Source: Zeus faber (lineage: Eukaryota > Chordata > Actinopteri > Zeiformes > Zeidae). From it: a DNA stretch of 64,000 nt. Of the stretch, positions 11,102 to 24,000 are shown piece after piece; position 1 is the first letter of the stretch; every line of letters begins with the position of its first letter. Made by a program: the position numbers and the translations under genes. The stretch covers positions 10,499,365 to 10,563,364 of the forward strand of contig OY482855.1 in assembly GCA_960531495.1 (NCBI GenBank). The letters are read 5' to 3'. The notes beneath the pieces are model-generated. The model was not told the origin of the DNA, did no database searches, and worked only from the letters and a program-made list of their open reading frames with translations.

Positions 11102-14100
11102 TGTGAAAATGCTTATCAACACAATATACAGTGAACTTGTATACTTACTGTATAGAATGGTAGGGAGAATGAGAAACTGCTCTCTCACTCTCTCTCTCTC
11201 TCTCTCTCTCTTTCTCTATTGCCCCTCCTGCACAATAATGTCCGAAATCATATTTGTGTAGGAGCAGTATGTAGTATATTTAAGTTGCATTTGCATGCAG
11301 GCCAATGACGCTCCCTTCCACTAGGAAATTGCCTTAGAATTGCGTTGCCGCATAAATCACTGAGCTCGACAGGCCGGCAGGGGTAAGAGACATTTGGGGC
11401 CAAATTAGTGTTTGGCCAAGGACAACTGCTGGGGAAAGTTTCAGAACTAAGTGCTCTTGGCAAAGGGTGCAACGCGACAAGGTGAACTGATGAATGGTTT
11501 CTGTGTTTTGGTAGAATGGTCCCTGATACGTGACTTCAAAACCTTTTTACATCGTCTTCATTAGAGTAAACCTTTTCTTGAGCAATCCATTGTTGTTGTG
11601 CAGCCTCGCTTCAAGCCGTACAGGTCACTCCACTGGTATTAATGCTGCTGGTATTAATTAACAGCTCTGACTGTTACAGTCATATCACAAAGAGACTTGT
11701 ACTCACTAGACGTCCTAGACTTGACTTACCACGTAAAGGATAATGTATGGCTTCCTGATATAATGACATGGCTGGCTGTGCATTATTATTACATAGCTAC
11801 TTACTCAATAACATAACACATTGAGATGAACATTGATTTTAAATTATTTGATGACTAGTATGCCTAGTTCAAGGGGTTTCGGTCAGAATACGAGTCCATG
11901 ACAGCGTAGCTTACGCTGCAACAACATAGTGAGGCGAATGACGTGAAACTAGGAGTGGTTTCCTGTGAACGGTCATCACACCGTCAGGCCAGCGGTCATT
12001 GTTCAAAAATAACTGACTGCTGATTGCCCCTACCGACCATTCAAAAGAGCATTATTAACTGTTACCAAACCAGGCTTAATTAAAATACCACATATGAGAG
12101 ATCATGAGATGCATGATTTTATCACAATAAATGGCAGTACAAAACTGTTGATATGCTATTATTAATATGATGTTGTTTGTATGACCCTATTCTGTATGTA
12201 CATACAGAAAGTATGTACATACTGAAACTGACCAGTCTAGCACAGTCACCTCTTCCAGAAAGGTCCCCACCCCTTGACCATGAGTTGATACCTCCCACTC
12301 ATTGCTCCCAATATTAGTCTATTTGATCTCATTCAAATCCACATTTTGCTATATGGCAGAATACAAGGCGTTATATTTCATATTCACTTTCAGGACCAAG
12401 GTCTCTGCCACACCGAGTGACATCACGCGATGTATTGTATGAATAATTTCATAAAAACATTATGCCTGAAACCATAAGCTAGAAACGAGAAACCTGTATC
12501 TTAAAACCACACTGGTTGCATCAGGATCCGATATTGAGTAATAGTGATGGAGTCAGCAAAATTGTTGAAATTTTCGAAAGACTGTCAGTGTCACCTCTCC
12601 TTGGAAGTCGTTTAGGCAACATAAGAATTGTAGGCTTATTAATACACACATTCACTTGTACAGGGATATATTTTGCATTGCATCTGCATTGTATCTCTCA
12701 ATTTCTGAAAAAGACATATGTTATTTTCTATTTTTGACTGTAATTGTATATATTATCCAGCCTTGATAATAGCTTGAACTTTCCTTTTTAAGTTCTCTAA
12801 ATACTACCAGTCCTACCAGTTACTCATTAAAGTTATTAAAATCATTCAAAAACAATTATGGCATTATGCGTAAGTTATGACATTTTAATTTTCACCTATT
12901 TACTAGACTACCTCAGTAAGAAAGGCTTCCACAATTTGGTATTGACAATGATTCAGCTGCGTGATACTGCACGTAAAACTACCAAGAACCTTTCACAGGC
13001 CTCAAGTCTTGGCTCTCCAACCAGTGGATCGTGCCAACAGGAAGAAAACATGCTCAAAATTAATTTGGACCGAAAAGGGGAAGCTTCGCTCTTCACAATG
13101 GGAACATCGACAGAGCACTTGATGCTCTTAAGAGATCTTGAGTTGAACAAGAAGGGACTAGAGACAGTCAGTGGTCATACGTCGGAAAGACAGGACAGAA
13201 CGACAGACACATGACACACCCAGAGAACATATGACGCACTCACAGCGAAGGAAAGCCAGGCTTCAACACCGAAGGTGGGTAATTCATGAAATTACTGATT
13301 AAATCGTCTATATTTCACGGGATTTAGCGACGGTTGGACAAAAATGACGAAAATGACCGAAGCACTGATGTTCTGTTGTTGAAACCAAGGTGTCGCAGCT
13401 GAAAAATCTTTTGTCGTTTTTTTTTTTTTTTATTCACTGGAATATTTTTACATGAAGCTTTTCTATTGTTAAGGGGACACGCCAGTTATGTAACACAGAT
13501 TCAGCCGAGAAGGTAGACACCAATTTCCTCCCTGTGTGTCCAGTACTGAAAGAATGTGTTTTTAGTTTCATTCTGAGGAATAGTACAAGTTACTTGATCG
13601 CTTGCCAAAGAGTAAAAAGTTGGATTCTCAAAAAAGTATGACTTAGTGTTACTTACTTCTGAAACATCTATAGCGCTTGACCCCAATAAAAACAGCCTCC
13701 AAAGCAAAGAATAAAGACTTTTTTTTTAAATTATATATATGTGGGTCAAAACACAAACGACAACGTTCCAATTAAATAAAATAAATTCGGAAGTTGACTG
13801 ATGACTGACCTTAGTTGGTTTTGAGGTCGCGAACAATCTTAAATTAACGCATTTTAAGCCATTGAATTAGAGCAATTGAATATATTTTTATATACCGTGC
13901 CGGAGCACATTACATCATGGAGGTTGATACATTTTTATTATTTTATTATTGTTTAAACATTTGCGTTTGCCTTCGATTGTGTAAGGAATAACCCATGAAC
14001 CGGGTAGAAGACCATTATTTGTTAAAAATGTACTGTTCCTGAACACTGTGAGGGGGCTGAGGCTGCAGGTGGACTGTTGCAACCAAGCCAGAAGTGAGCT

Positions 14101-14630
14101 GGTCCATGCCCGAATACCTTTCCAAAGAAAGCCCCTTCTGCCTTTTCCCCCTTTTCCCTTCATGACTCCCCTCGTTTAAGGTGTCAAACGAGGAATCTAC
14201 GAATCAATGGTCCCCGGACGATGTAAGCTCGCGCAGCAAGCGTTGTCCCCTTTGCGGCATTAACAAGAGCGGCAACTCATTAGAAGTCCCCTCGAGGGAA
14301 ACTAATGAACCAACGGGTATAGCTACAGTACTTCGTGACTTTATAACTGAAAAATTTAAGATGACATTAAATCTTGAGAAGGGCAAATAGTGCATACATT
14401 GCATATAGTGCAATTCGCCTTTGTAGTTGTGATGGACTTATTCCGTGGTATTTTGGCCAACACTGCTCCTCTCGGGGGCTGATACAGTACTGAGGCGGCC
14501 GTGAGACCACAACGGTAGGGGGAGATAAGACAACCAAACGGATGTGTGGTCGTCAGCAGACGCTCAAAGAAGGAAGTGAGCTGTGACACTTCATTTTTTC
14601 TCGTAAATGATCTCACCCCCACTTTACCCC
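10180..14630. other. Intergenic stretch upstream of csf2rb
   Basis: No recognised gene. It contains a TG tract (11030-11092), a CT tract (11179-11212) and paired TGTATGTACATACA-type palindromes (12191-12224). An open frame at 12,858-13,214 and one at 14,181-14,390 have no known domain. AT-rich unique sequence dominates. Any csf2rb promoter or non-coding first exon would lie here but could not be pinpointed. Confidence 0.55.
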
Positions 14631-14639
14631 CCCCCCCTC

Positions 14640-14640
14640 C

Positions 14641-14686
<46 letters not shown>
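14640..14686. repeat. (CT)n tract before csf2rb exon 1
   Basis: CT dinucleotides preceded by a C run, ending about 55 bases before an acceptor-like CCACCACAG at 14732-14740. This suggests the first coding exon starts at 14741 in the mRNA and that a non-coding exon lies further upstream. Confidence 0.7.
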
Positions 14687-14694
<8 letters not shown>

Positions 14695-14805
14695 TAATGT
14701 TTCAAACTCTGTACTTTGCTGTCTCCAATCTCCACCACAGCCGTAGGCGATGATGTCGAGTCACGGACAGTGAAGAGCCAACTCAGGTCCCTTTAACCAG
14801 GAACC

Positions 14806-14908
14806 ATGTCTGCCAACTGGGCTGAACTTTTCCCAGCCTTCCTCCCTCTTTTGGTGATCTGTTCCGGTCGGGACAACTGCATCCTCCCTAAGAGCAGCTT
14901 CCAGAGCG
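14806..14908 (+). CDS. csf2rb: csf2rb exon 1: start and signal peptide
   Basis: ATG at 14806 in context AACCATGT. Encodes [20 protein letters not shown], a hydrophobic signal peptide, then the first mature residues. Donor GTGAGT at 14909, phase 1. Confidence 0.82.
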
Positions 14909-16187
14909 GTGAGTCTTGGCCGGAGTGAAACAGCACACAACGCACCGGGGCCTTCTTCGGAATGGAAATATTCTGCGTGACTTTGTCCATGAAAAGACCA
15001 GAGTTTGGAACTAGAACCGGGCTGCCAGCCAGTTCACAAAAGGCCAAAGTACCACATAGGCGTACTGTATGTTGCCATTGAGCCTGTCATACAATTTTCT
15101 TGACTTGATTGTGAAAGTGAAACATACATACAGAGGGAATCGTTACATAAGACATTTAAATGCGTGGTCACATTCAGGCTGTAGATTTGTTGCATTTGAA
15201 ACGGAGAAGCAGCAAAAGCATCGATTGTAGGATGTGAAACATCCTCTAACTGACAAACAAAAGAGGTCTTCCTGATTGAGCTTGTGCTAAGCGCTGGACT
15301 TGGCGCTGACATCAGACTCAACGATGACATGGATCCAACCGTCTCCATTCCTTCATGCCTGCAGAGTCCCCGGTGCTCAAGTCCTTGCAGTGCCATAATG
15401 ACTACCAGTCCTACGTCGACTGCCACTGGAGGGAAGATCCCGCCGCTGACGCGCTGGAGCTCTGGAACTGGAACTCGGATGGCAGGTGAAGCGCCCCGGT
15501 GCTCCTCCCCCGTAAAACAACATGCAGGTTCACTTCATCTGGGCTCTTTGACCCTGAGGATGGATGGATGGATGGATGGATGGATGGGTGGATGGATGGA
15601 TGGATGAAGGGATGGGTGGATGGATAGATCGATGGATGGAAGGATGGATGGAGGGAAGGATGGATGGAAGGATGGATGGATAGAAGGGTGGATGGCTGGC
15701 TGGATGTATGGATGGATGGATGGATGGAAGGATGTATGGATGGATGGATGGATGGATGGATGGATGGATGGAAGGGTGGGTGGATGGATGGATGGATGGA
15801 TGGATGGATGGATGGATAGATCGATGGATGGAAGGATGGATGGAGGGAAGGATGGATGGAAGGATGGATGGATAGAAGGGTGGATGGCTGGCTGGCTGGC
15901 TGGCTGGATGGATGGATGGATGGATGGATGGATGGATGGATGGATGGAAGGAAGGATGTATGGATGGATGGATGGATGGAAGGATGGATGGATGGATGGA
16001 TGGATGGAAGGGTGGGTGGATGGATGGATGGATGGATGGATGGATAGATGGATGGAAGGGGGAGAGGAGAAGAGACCAAAAGCATGGTGAAGAGGAGAGA
16101 AAGGAAGTCAGGAAGGACGACGATAGAGAGGGTGAAATTCAAAACAAGTCAAACAAAATGTCTCATTTATTTTTGTATTTTGGAATT

Positions 16188-16238
<51 letters not shown>

Positions 16239-19199
16239 CTGCATGCGTGCGTGCGTGCGAGCGTGTGTGCCGGCGTGCGTGCATGCATGCGTGCGTTCTG
16301 AAAGCAGGATCTTAAATTGTCATCTAAATTTGGGGAAATTTACATCAAATCAGCATGATCAAACTTCTGCCAGGGCAGCGCTTCCTCTGTCACGGTTCTG
16401 CGCTCACACTTTGCATAGAACATTGAACACTTAGTTATTACAGCCTAATAACACCAATGGCTTCGCTATTCACAATATTTGATTCAGTCGACTTCACATG
16501 CATCATCATTTTGGTCGCTAATTATATATTCATCATCCTGTGCCTTTCTTCACATCGCAGGGGCTAAATGGGGGATACAGTACATACAACGCTTTAAATC
16601 CAAAACACTACACAATACTATACATCCTATTTGACAAGAAAGGAAAACGATCTGGGCTTCATGATTTAGCGGCCATTAAAACAGGGAGGATCCCTTCTCT
16701 TCGCACTCATGCGTCCATGCCCTTGTTCTTGTAGGCAGTCGTTGTGTGAGCCCTACGGTGAGCCGTCACCAGGCCCAGACGGGCGCAGGACGGTGCAGTG
16801 CAGATTCAGGACTTCGCTGTTTGCCATCGCCATCAACCACACCTTCTTCTTTAAGACCGCGGCGGCGACTCCCTGCCCGTCCGCCCCGGGACAGCCTCTG
16901 GAACTCTCTGTGCTCTGTAAGCTTTGTCGCCGCCGTCATCATTTCGACGTCATCGTTATCATTAAAGTGGTAATCCACAACATTATTTTGTTCACATAGC
17001 TGGCACTTTATTACAAACAGCCATTCGATTGTGTTTTCATTGTGCATGTGCTCCTAATGTATATACTGTACGCTGTTTCCATTGTTGGTGGCGGGGTCCA
17101 CCACCGACGAGGCTAAATGTCAGAGTTTTCCGACGGAATTCTGCGAGTTTAAGTTTAAACCACCAAACACAAGTGTCCTACGGAATGCCATATTAACAAG
17201 AGTTGATGCAGCCAAATAGCACCGATGCATGATGGGAATGTCTTTTGAATTTTGAACAGTGAGGTTGCACCCGCCGGTGAACCTGTCCACGCACGCTTCA
17301 GAGCGGGGAGCGCGACTGCTGACGTGGTCGGGGCCGTACCCGGCGTCCTCCTCCCTGAGCAGGAACCTCAGCTACCAGCTCAGCTACAGGAGGGAAGGCC
17401 AGGACGTCTGGAGCGTAAGTGCACGGCACCGCTGCTTTTCAACCGGGCTGTCCGAATTTACAGCACATTTCGGGGACGGGAAAGGGGGGGCATGCCAGAT
17501 ACATTTACCCCCAGTTTTCATTGTCTTTGTCGCATTCCAATCAAGAAAATGCAACAATTATGCCGATATACAAAGTGGTTGGAAACATACAGTGGTTCTA
17601 ACCAACCATGGTCCTTCAAGAGTTTCTGGGGGATCCCCCAGATGATTAATAGCCAAACTTCTTCATTGTTTCATTTACAAGAAGTTAGCACCATCGAGAA
17701 TGTACAATAATGACTGTTTGGATCCTAGTTTCACTGCTATCTCCCTAACTAGAGTATAGACAGGTACGGAAGTCTGGACTAAATCATATCTAACAATAAA
17801 AATCTTCTCGGATCAGGAGGTCCCGGAGACCTTATGAATCTGATCAAATGGGAGGGGGGGGGGGTGTAGCGTTCAGACCTCCACCCACCCCAATCACCTC
17901 CCTTAACTGACTCGTCTAAAAAGCTGTCAGCAAGACGGAGGTAGAAAGCTTCGCCCTTATTCTTTATGGGGTTTTGTAGTTATTTATTTTCTTCCCCTTT
18001 CCCTCCTCGTCCTCCTCTGTTGGACGAGAGAGTCCAGCAGCCCTGCTTACGTTCTCATAACGTGCTGCATCGCTGTTCTGGTGACGGGCGAGGGGGCACC
18101 CTGGGTCAGACGCCGTCAGATCTCCCTCCTCTAATGCTGCGTTCGCTGATACATCCAAATGTAACTTGTGTAAAATGTGTTTGGATTGAAGCAACGCCGG
18201 CTTTTACAGGCGTCAAATGACACCATGTCATCAACGACATCATGGCAAACCTACAAAATAGACCCCTGATTTACAGTACAATTCTGGCTTCCAAGGTTGT
18301 GGAATAAATATAGAAACGCATTTGCGTTTACTTATACCTTTCAAAGCTGTCCGTGGGCCCTGGAAATGTATATTATTGTATATTCAAATAGCATGTCGAT
18401 GTGTCATCAGCAAAGTTGAAGCTGATTGGCCCACAGCAGGAATCTGCGTGGAGGCTTAAGGTAATCTGATTGACAGAATGCGACTCCCAGGAAGCAGCAA
18501 ACTACCAAAGAAAGCGGCCACGCGGTACCAGCCGTCCAAAAACCACCCCCCGTCGCTTTCTCCTCCGTCTGCAGAAGGTGACATTGGGCCACACCCGTCT
18601 GAGGCTGGAGGCGGAGTCCATGACGCCGGGCTTCGTCTACCAAGCCAAGGTGAGAGCAAGGGGGCCGGGGAGGGGCCCCTGGAGCGAGTGGAGCCCCCTG
18701 GTGACCTGGAAGACTGATCAAGGTGAGAAACACGCGGCGCTCGCCGACACCACTCTTATTACGGTGTCGTTGTTATTCATTCAAGTATTCAAAGATTCCG
18801 CGGCGATCGCCTTCGATTGACTGTATGTGTATCTTATCAAATATTGGGGAGATTCTTTTTGTCGACAACTACATTAAACTCCATAAACCTTTTTTTCCTC
18901 CATTTCTGTTTTTTCTGCCACGCTTGCTGTTAGCGAAGAAGGCAGGACCGGCCGTTTGCCGACGCTTTTAATAGCTTGTTTGTTTTAATTGAGTCTTATC
19001 TCTCTTCTACCCCTCCCCCCTCTCGCTCTCGCTCTCTGCCAGCCCCGGGTCAGGCCCCTGTCCTGCGGTGTGTGTTGGACAGAGAGATGGAGCTGACGTG
19101 CAGCTGGGAGGTGAAGAGAGATCTGGCTCACTTCATTACATACCAGCTGGCCTGTCGATACGGCCACGCCACACCGTAAGCCTGCTGCTGGTGTGTGTA

Positions 19200-19251
<52 letters not shown>

Positions 19252-20980
19252 TGTGTGTGTGTGTGTGTGCGTGGGTGCGTGGGTGCGTGCCTGCGTGCCT
19301 GCGTGCCTGCGTGCCTGCGTGCCTGCGTGCGTGCGTGTGTGCGGGTCTGTGTGTGCAATTGAGAGAGATAAATAAGTGGATAGTTCATCCATTTCCAACA
19401 GATATAGTTTGACAAACACATCACTTCTCCATCTTCTCCATCATCTCCCCTATCGCCCAGGCTGGAGTGGTGCTGCGCTAACCCTGCTGTCATCCAGGGC
19501 CCCGGGGACGCGGTGCTGACGTACAGCTGTTCGCTGACCGTCCCGGAGCCCGCCCGCCTCCTGCTGGAGCTGGTCCCGGCCCGCAGCGTCAAGATGTTCC
19601 AGCCCCACCGACACAGTAAGGCCTACACCCGCCAAGGGGACCGGACGCCATAATGGTTAAAAGATGGCACAGAGAGACAGGGGGGAGGGTTGGAGTAGGG
19701 AAAATGAGGGAGAGATACAGAGGCATTAAGTAGAGGAGTACAAAATTTATAGATTAGCCATGAGCCTGGAGTTGGAATGGGAAGGGAAGCCACACTGGTG
19801 CGAATGAACCACAAGGGTTGGAGCGTGTATCAGTGCTGCCCCCAAGAGTTGACATTTTGGTACTACATTGGCATCTGCAAGAGTCATTTGCAAGGGGTAA
19901 AGCATCATCATTTAATGCTTTTTCATAATAATAACAATAATAATAATAATAATATTAATAATGATAAAAATAATTATAATAATAGCAATCATTATATTGA
20001 GTATGTGCATACACCATGTGGTGCTACTTGGACACGTCTTCAGTGATGCACCCGGGGTCATAAGGTGTTTCGGGTCTTCAATCGTCAGACACCCTCAGCC
20101 GGGCGACCCAGCCAGGGGTGATCAGTCCCCGGCTTGTGTCCAAGTGGCCTGCTACTCCACGGATCTCCCCTCCAGGTCCACAGCCATCGTGAGGCTTTTT
20201 CAGCAGCCTCCAAGAGGTTTTTGATGGGTCTTTTGCACAGCTGTCCTTTAACTCCAAGGAGTTTGAGGGTTCGGTGCAATGACTGGCCAGCGAATCCCCG
20301 GCATCCAACTTCAATTGGTTCGCCACGGGCTTTCCAGCCATTGCCCCTGCACTCAGACATCAGCTCTGCGTACTTCGCCCTTTTGCGCTCGTTGGCCTCT
20401 TCAATTCGGTCTTCCCAGGGAACAGTAAGTTCCACTATGACCACTTGCTTTGTAGACTCCGATGTTAACACCATGTCTGGGCGGAGTGAAGTGGTTGAGA
20501 TGCTGCTTTCCCAGATCGACTTGGAGGTGTCAGTCCCTTGCAGTGGCAAGAAGCCCACCCGAGGAGCGTGGCTGATGTTGTACCTTCTCCCCAGCTCTGA
20601 CGAAGGCGATGGACTGCTTGGGGGTGTGCTGATTCTTGCTGCTCTGAACCGCTGCGCTGATTGTGTCCGCCAAAGCCCTTAAGGACCTGGTCGTGGCGCC
20701 AGCGGTACCGCCCATCCCCCAATGCCTTCGAACAGCAGCTCAGGATATGCTCCAGGGTGCCGCTTTTTTGGCACAGTTGGCACGCCGGCGTGTCAGCCAG
20801 GCCCCAACGATGCAGATTGGCTGGGCTGGGGGGGAACATCATACACTGATTGGATGAGGAACTTTATGCGCATTGGCTCAGCTCTCCAGAGCTCTGACCA
20901 GGTGATCTAACTCTGTTCTGCATGTTCCCACGTAGTCCAGGCGCCTTGTTGGTACATGCCGACCATCTTAATATTATATA

Positions 20981-21024
<44 letters not shown>

Positions 21025-24000
21025 ATTTTAGTTGTATAGCGCTTTGCACGGTACTCAAACATGAACAAAATGAAATCACCTAGTAAAATAAGGCAATGCT
21101 TTAAAACAGAATTACGGGAAAAAGTGGTGGAAAAATAGCAAACAGATGTAAGTCAAAAGGAAAGTGGCATAAAAGGGGGGAGAATTTCAGACACTACATA
21201 TTCAAAAGCTGTGTGTTGCGTATATGTTAAATCATGTCAAACTCATGAGAAAATAAACCATTCCGCATCAGAGTGGAGAAAATATTGTGAACTCAAAGTA
21301 GGCCTGGACAGTAAAGGAAAGGGAACAGAACAGTTTTACATGTATTTTAAAATGTAAAACTGTCGTTGAACTGACCTGATGGTGACGTGTAGGAACGTTG
21401 CTGGAGCTGAGACAACAAATGCACGTGTTGACCCCTTTCTTTTCCTTTTCTTTCTTTTCTTTTTCTTTTTCTTTTTCCTTTTCTTTTCTTGTTCTTTTTT
21501 TTGCCACAGTCCGTCCCAATCCCCCGGTTCAGGTGGAGGTGGCACAGACGGAGCACGACTGGCTCGTGACGTGGCACAAACCCGAGTCCTACGTCAGACT
21601 GAGTTATCAGGTCAGCTACTGGAACGCACACAATCAGGTAAGCGGCCCTTCTTTACCGGGGAGATGGAACATGAAAAATGACCAGGAAATTAAAAAAAAA
21701 AAAAAATCAAGTGGTTTATGTTTATTTTATTTTTCATTTTCATTGTGTGCCATCATTAGTCGGAGCGTCACCTCTTCAGCGTCGAGGAAGGTTCCGTGTC
21801 CCTGCGGATTCCGGGATCCTCACTGTCCCCGTCCCAGCTCTATCTGGTCCAGGTTAGATCCCTGGTGGTGCCTGGGGACGAGTCCCAGTATGAAGGGACC
21901 CCCTCCCGGTGGACCCAACACGTCCGGTGGACTTCCAACCCAGGTACCAGGAAAATAAAATCGTGTGGAGGAAGAAATATGTGCTCAGATATACTATGAA
22001 GCCAATAAAAAGAAGAATACGAATATATTTTTTTTATTGCACGGACCCTCATAAAGTCATAAAGTGTGAAACCCGGAGCTCCAGGTGGGACGTCATGTTG
22101 ATGTATTTATAAGGCTGCAGAGGCACGGGAGACGCTTGGTCACATACACCCCCGCCCCCACCTCCCCATGCACAATATCCTTTTCCCATGCCTCTCTCGT
22201 TGTTATTCCTCCTTTCTTCTCCCTCCATGCATTCCTAAATCTCCCTCCGTCCCTTGCCGTGGCGGATCCGCCCCCTGACCTGAGCGCCGCACCCGCTCAT
22301 CCGTCGACGCGTCGCCCCCTGGGGGCCGTGGCGCCGATCGCACGGTGGCTTTGCCGCGTCGGGGAGCTTTTTTCTATTGCCTCAACCTGTTTGATCGGTG
22401 TGGGATGTAATGATATTTTTATAATGTAATATTTCACAGCTCCAGCGACGATAGGATATGATGCAGCTGCAAAGGAGCCCGGTTGTTCCCCTTGCATTCA
22501 TAAACAGACTAAAGCGTGAAAGATTCAAGAGGTTTATCCGTCACATACATATACATACTTTCATACATATATGCAGTGAAATGTCAACGCAACGCACCCG
22601 GTGATTACACACAATATGTCCTCGGCTGAAGAAGCTACCTAAGAATTTCTACTAGACCAACTAACTGATTCCTAAAACGTAATGCAGTAAGTCGAATAGT
22701 ATAGAATAAAATAAAAATATATAGAATAAAATAAAATAAAATAAAATAGAATAGATAAAGGGAATAGGCTTATGTATATGGGATAGACTTATGTATATAG
22801 GATAGGCTATTTATGTATATACAGATATGTGCATTAAAGTGGCATGTGAATAAAGTGAGGTAGTGTTTGTGGGATATACAGCACAGTATACAACAGTACG
22901 GCGCAGCAATACGGTAACACCGAACAACCCAGGACAGTGACACAGTATGCGGTACAGTATGCTACATACAGTACAGTAAGGTAGTGCAGCCTATGTGTGT
23001 GGCTCAGTGAGGACCCCTGGTGAGTTCAGCATTCACAGTTCTTATGGCTTGCGGGAAGAAACTCCGTCTCAGTCTCTCTGTCCTCGCTGTGTGACTGTGG
23101 ACGCGCTTGCCAGACCGCAGCAGCTGGAACAGTCCGTCGTTGGGGTGATGAGGATCCTTCATGATCCTGCAGGCTCTGCTACTACACCTCCTGGTGTATA
23201 AATCGAGCAGGGAGGGGAGGGTAGTTCCAGTGGTACGTTAGGCTGAACCACGTCTCCACCACCACCCTCTGCAGGGCCCGCCTGTACTCAGTAGTGTTGT
23301 TGTTCTGGTTATTACATGGTTGTTTTTTTCAAAGCTGGCTGCTGTTCTGGGCTTTGGGATGATAAGTATTTATCGTTGCACTCATCATCTCCATCACGGT
23401 GTTTTATTTGATTTTTTATAATTTGTCTCCCCGACAGAACCCTGGTCCTACAAAACCCTCCTCTATATCGCCATCGGCGTCTTGGCGTCCCTGGTCTTCC
23501 TCGGTCTCTGCCGCGCCGAACCGGCCGTTCAAAGGTCAGCGATGGCTTTTTTTTTTTTAATATGTTGTTCTAACATTCAACACATCAAAACATTTCCGTT
23601 ATTATAAGTGCCCCTTTGTGGCTTTGGTACCGCAGAGATAGAGGTAACCGTCCACCTTTGCGCATTACGAGTGATGCGTCATTGTGTGACGTGGCGTTTT
23701 TTAACAGGAGAATGGCGGCGTGGAAGAGGTCCATCCCCTCTCCAGACAAAAGCAACGTCCTTTCCGAGATGAAGGTGAGCTGGGTCACGCCAGGGTCACG
23801 CGGCCGGTGACGGCGTTTCTTCCTGGCGTTAGTGGGCGTGTCGGCTCAAAATCCACTGGCTGTTGTGTGCGTGCCAAACATTTCAAACCTCTCTCCTTTT
23901 CCATATTTAATATACCCTATACAGATATATGGGACTGCGTCTGCTTCTTTTTTTTATTGAAATGGTGTAGTTTGTTTACCGAGCAAAAAAGTGAATTATC

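Noticed and set aside
12858-13214. 118-residue + strand frame with complex composition
   Set aside because: No family resemblance, no flanking splice or promoter signals; an open frame of this length occurs by chance in AT-moderate DNA.
15411-16142. 243-residue minus-strand frame rich in HPSI repeats and matching DGWM frames on the + strand
   Set aside because: Read-through of the TGGA minisatellite in csf2rb intron 2. Any tetramer array without stops is open in several frames.
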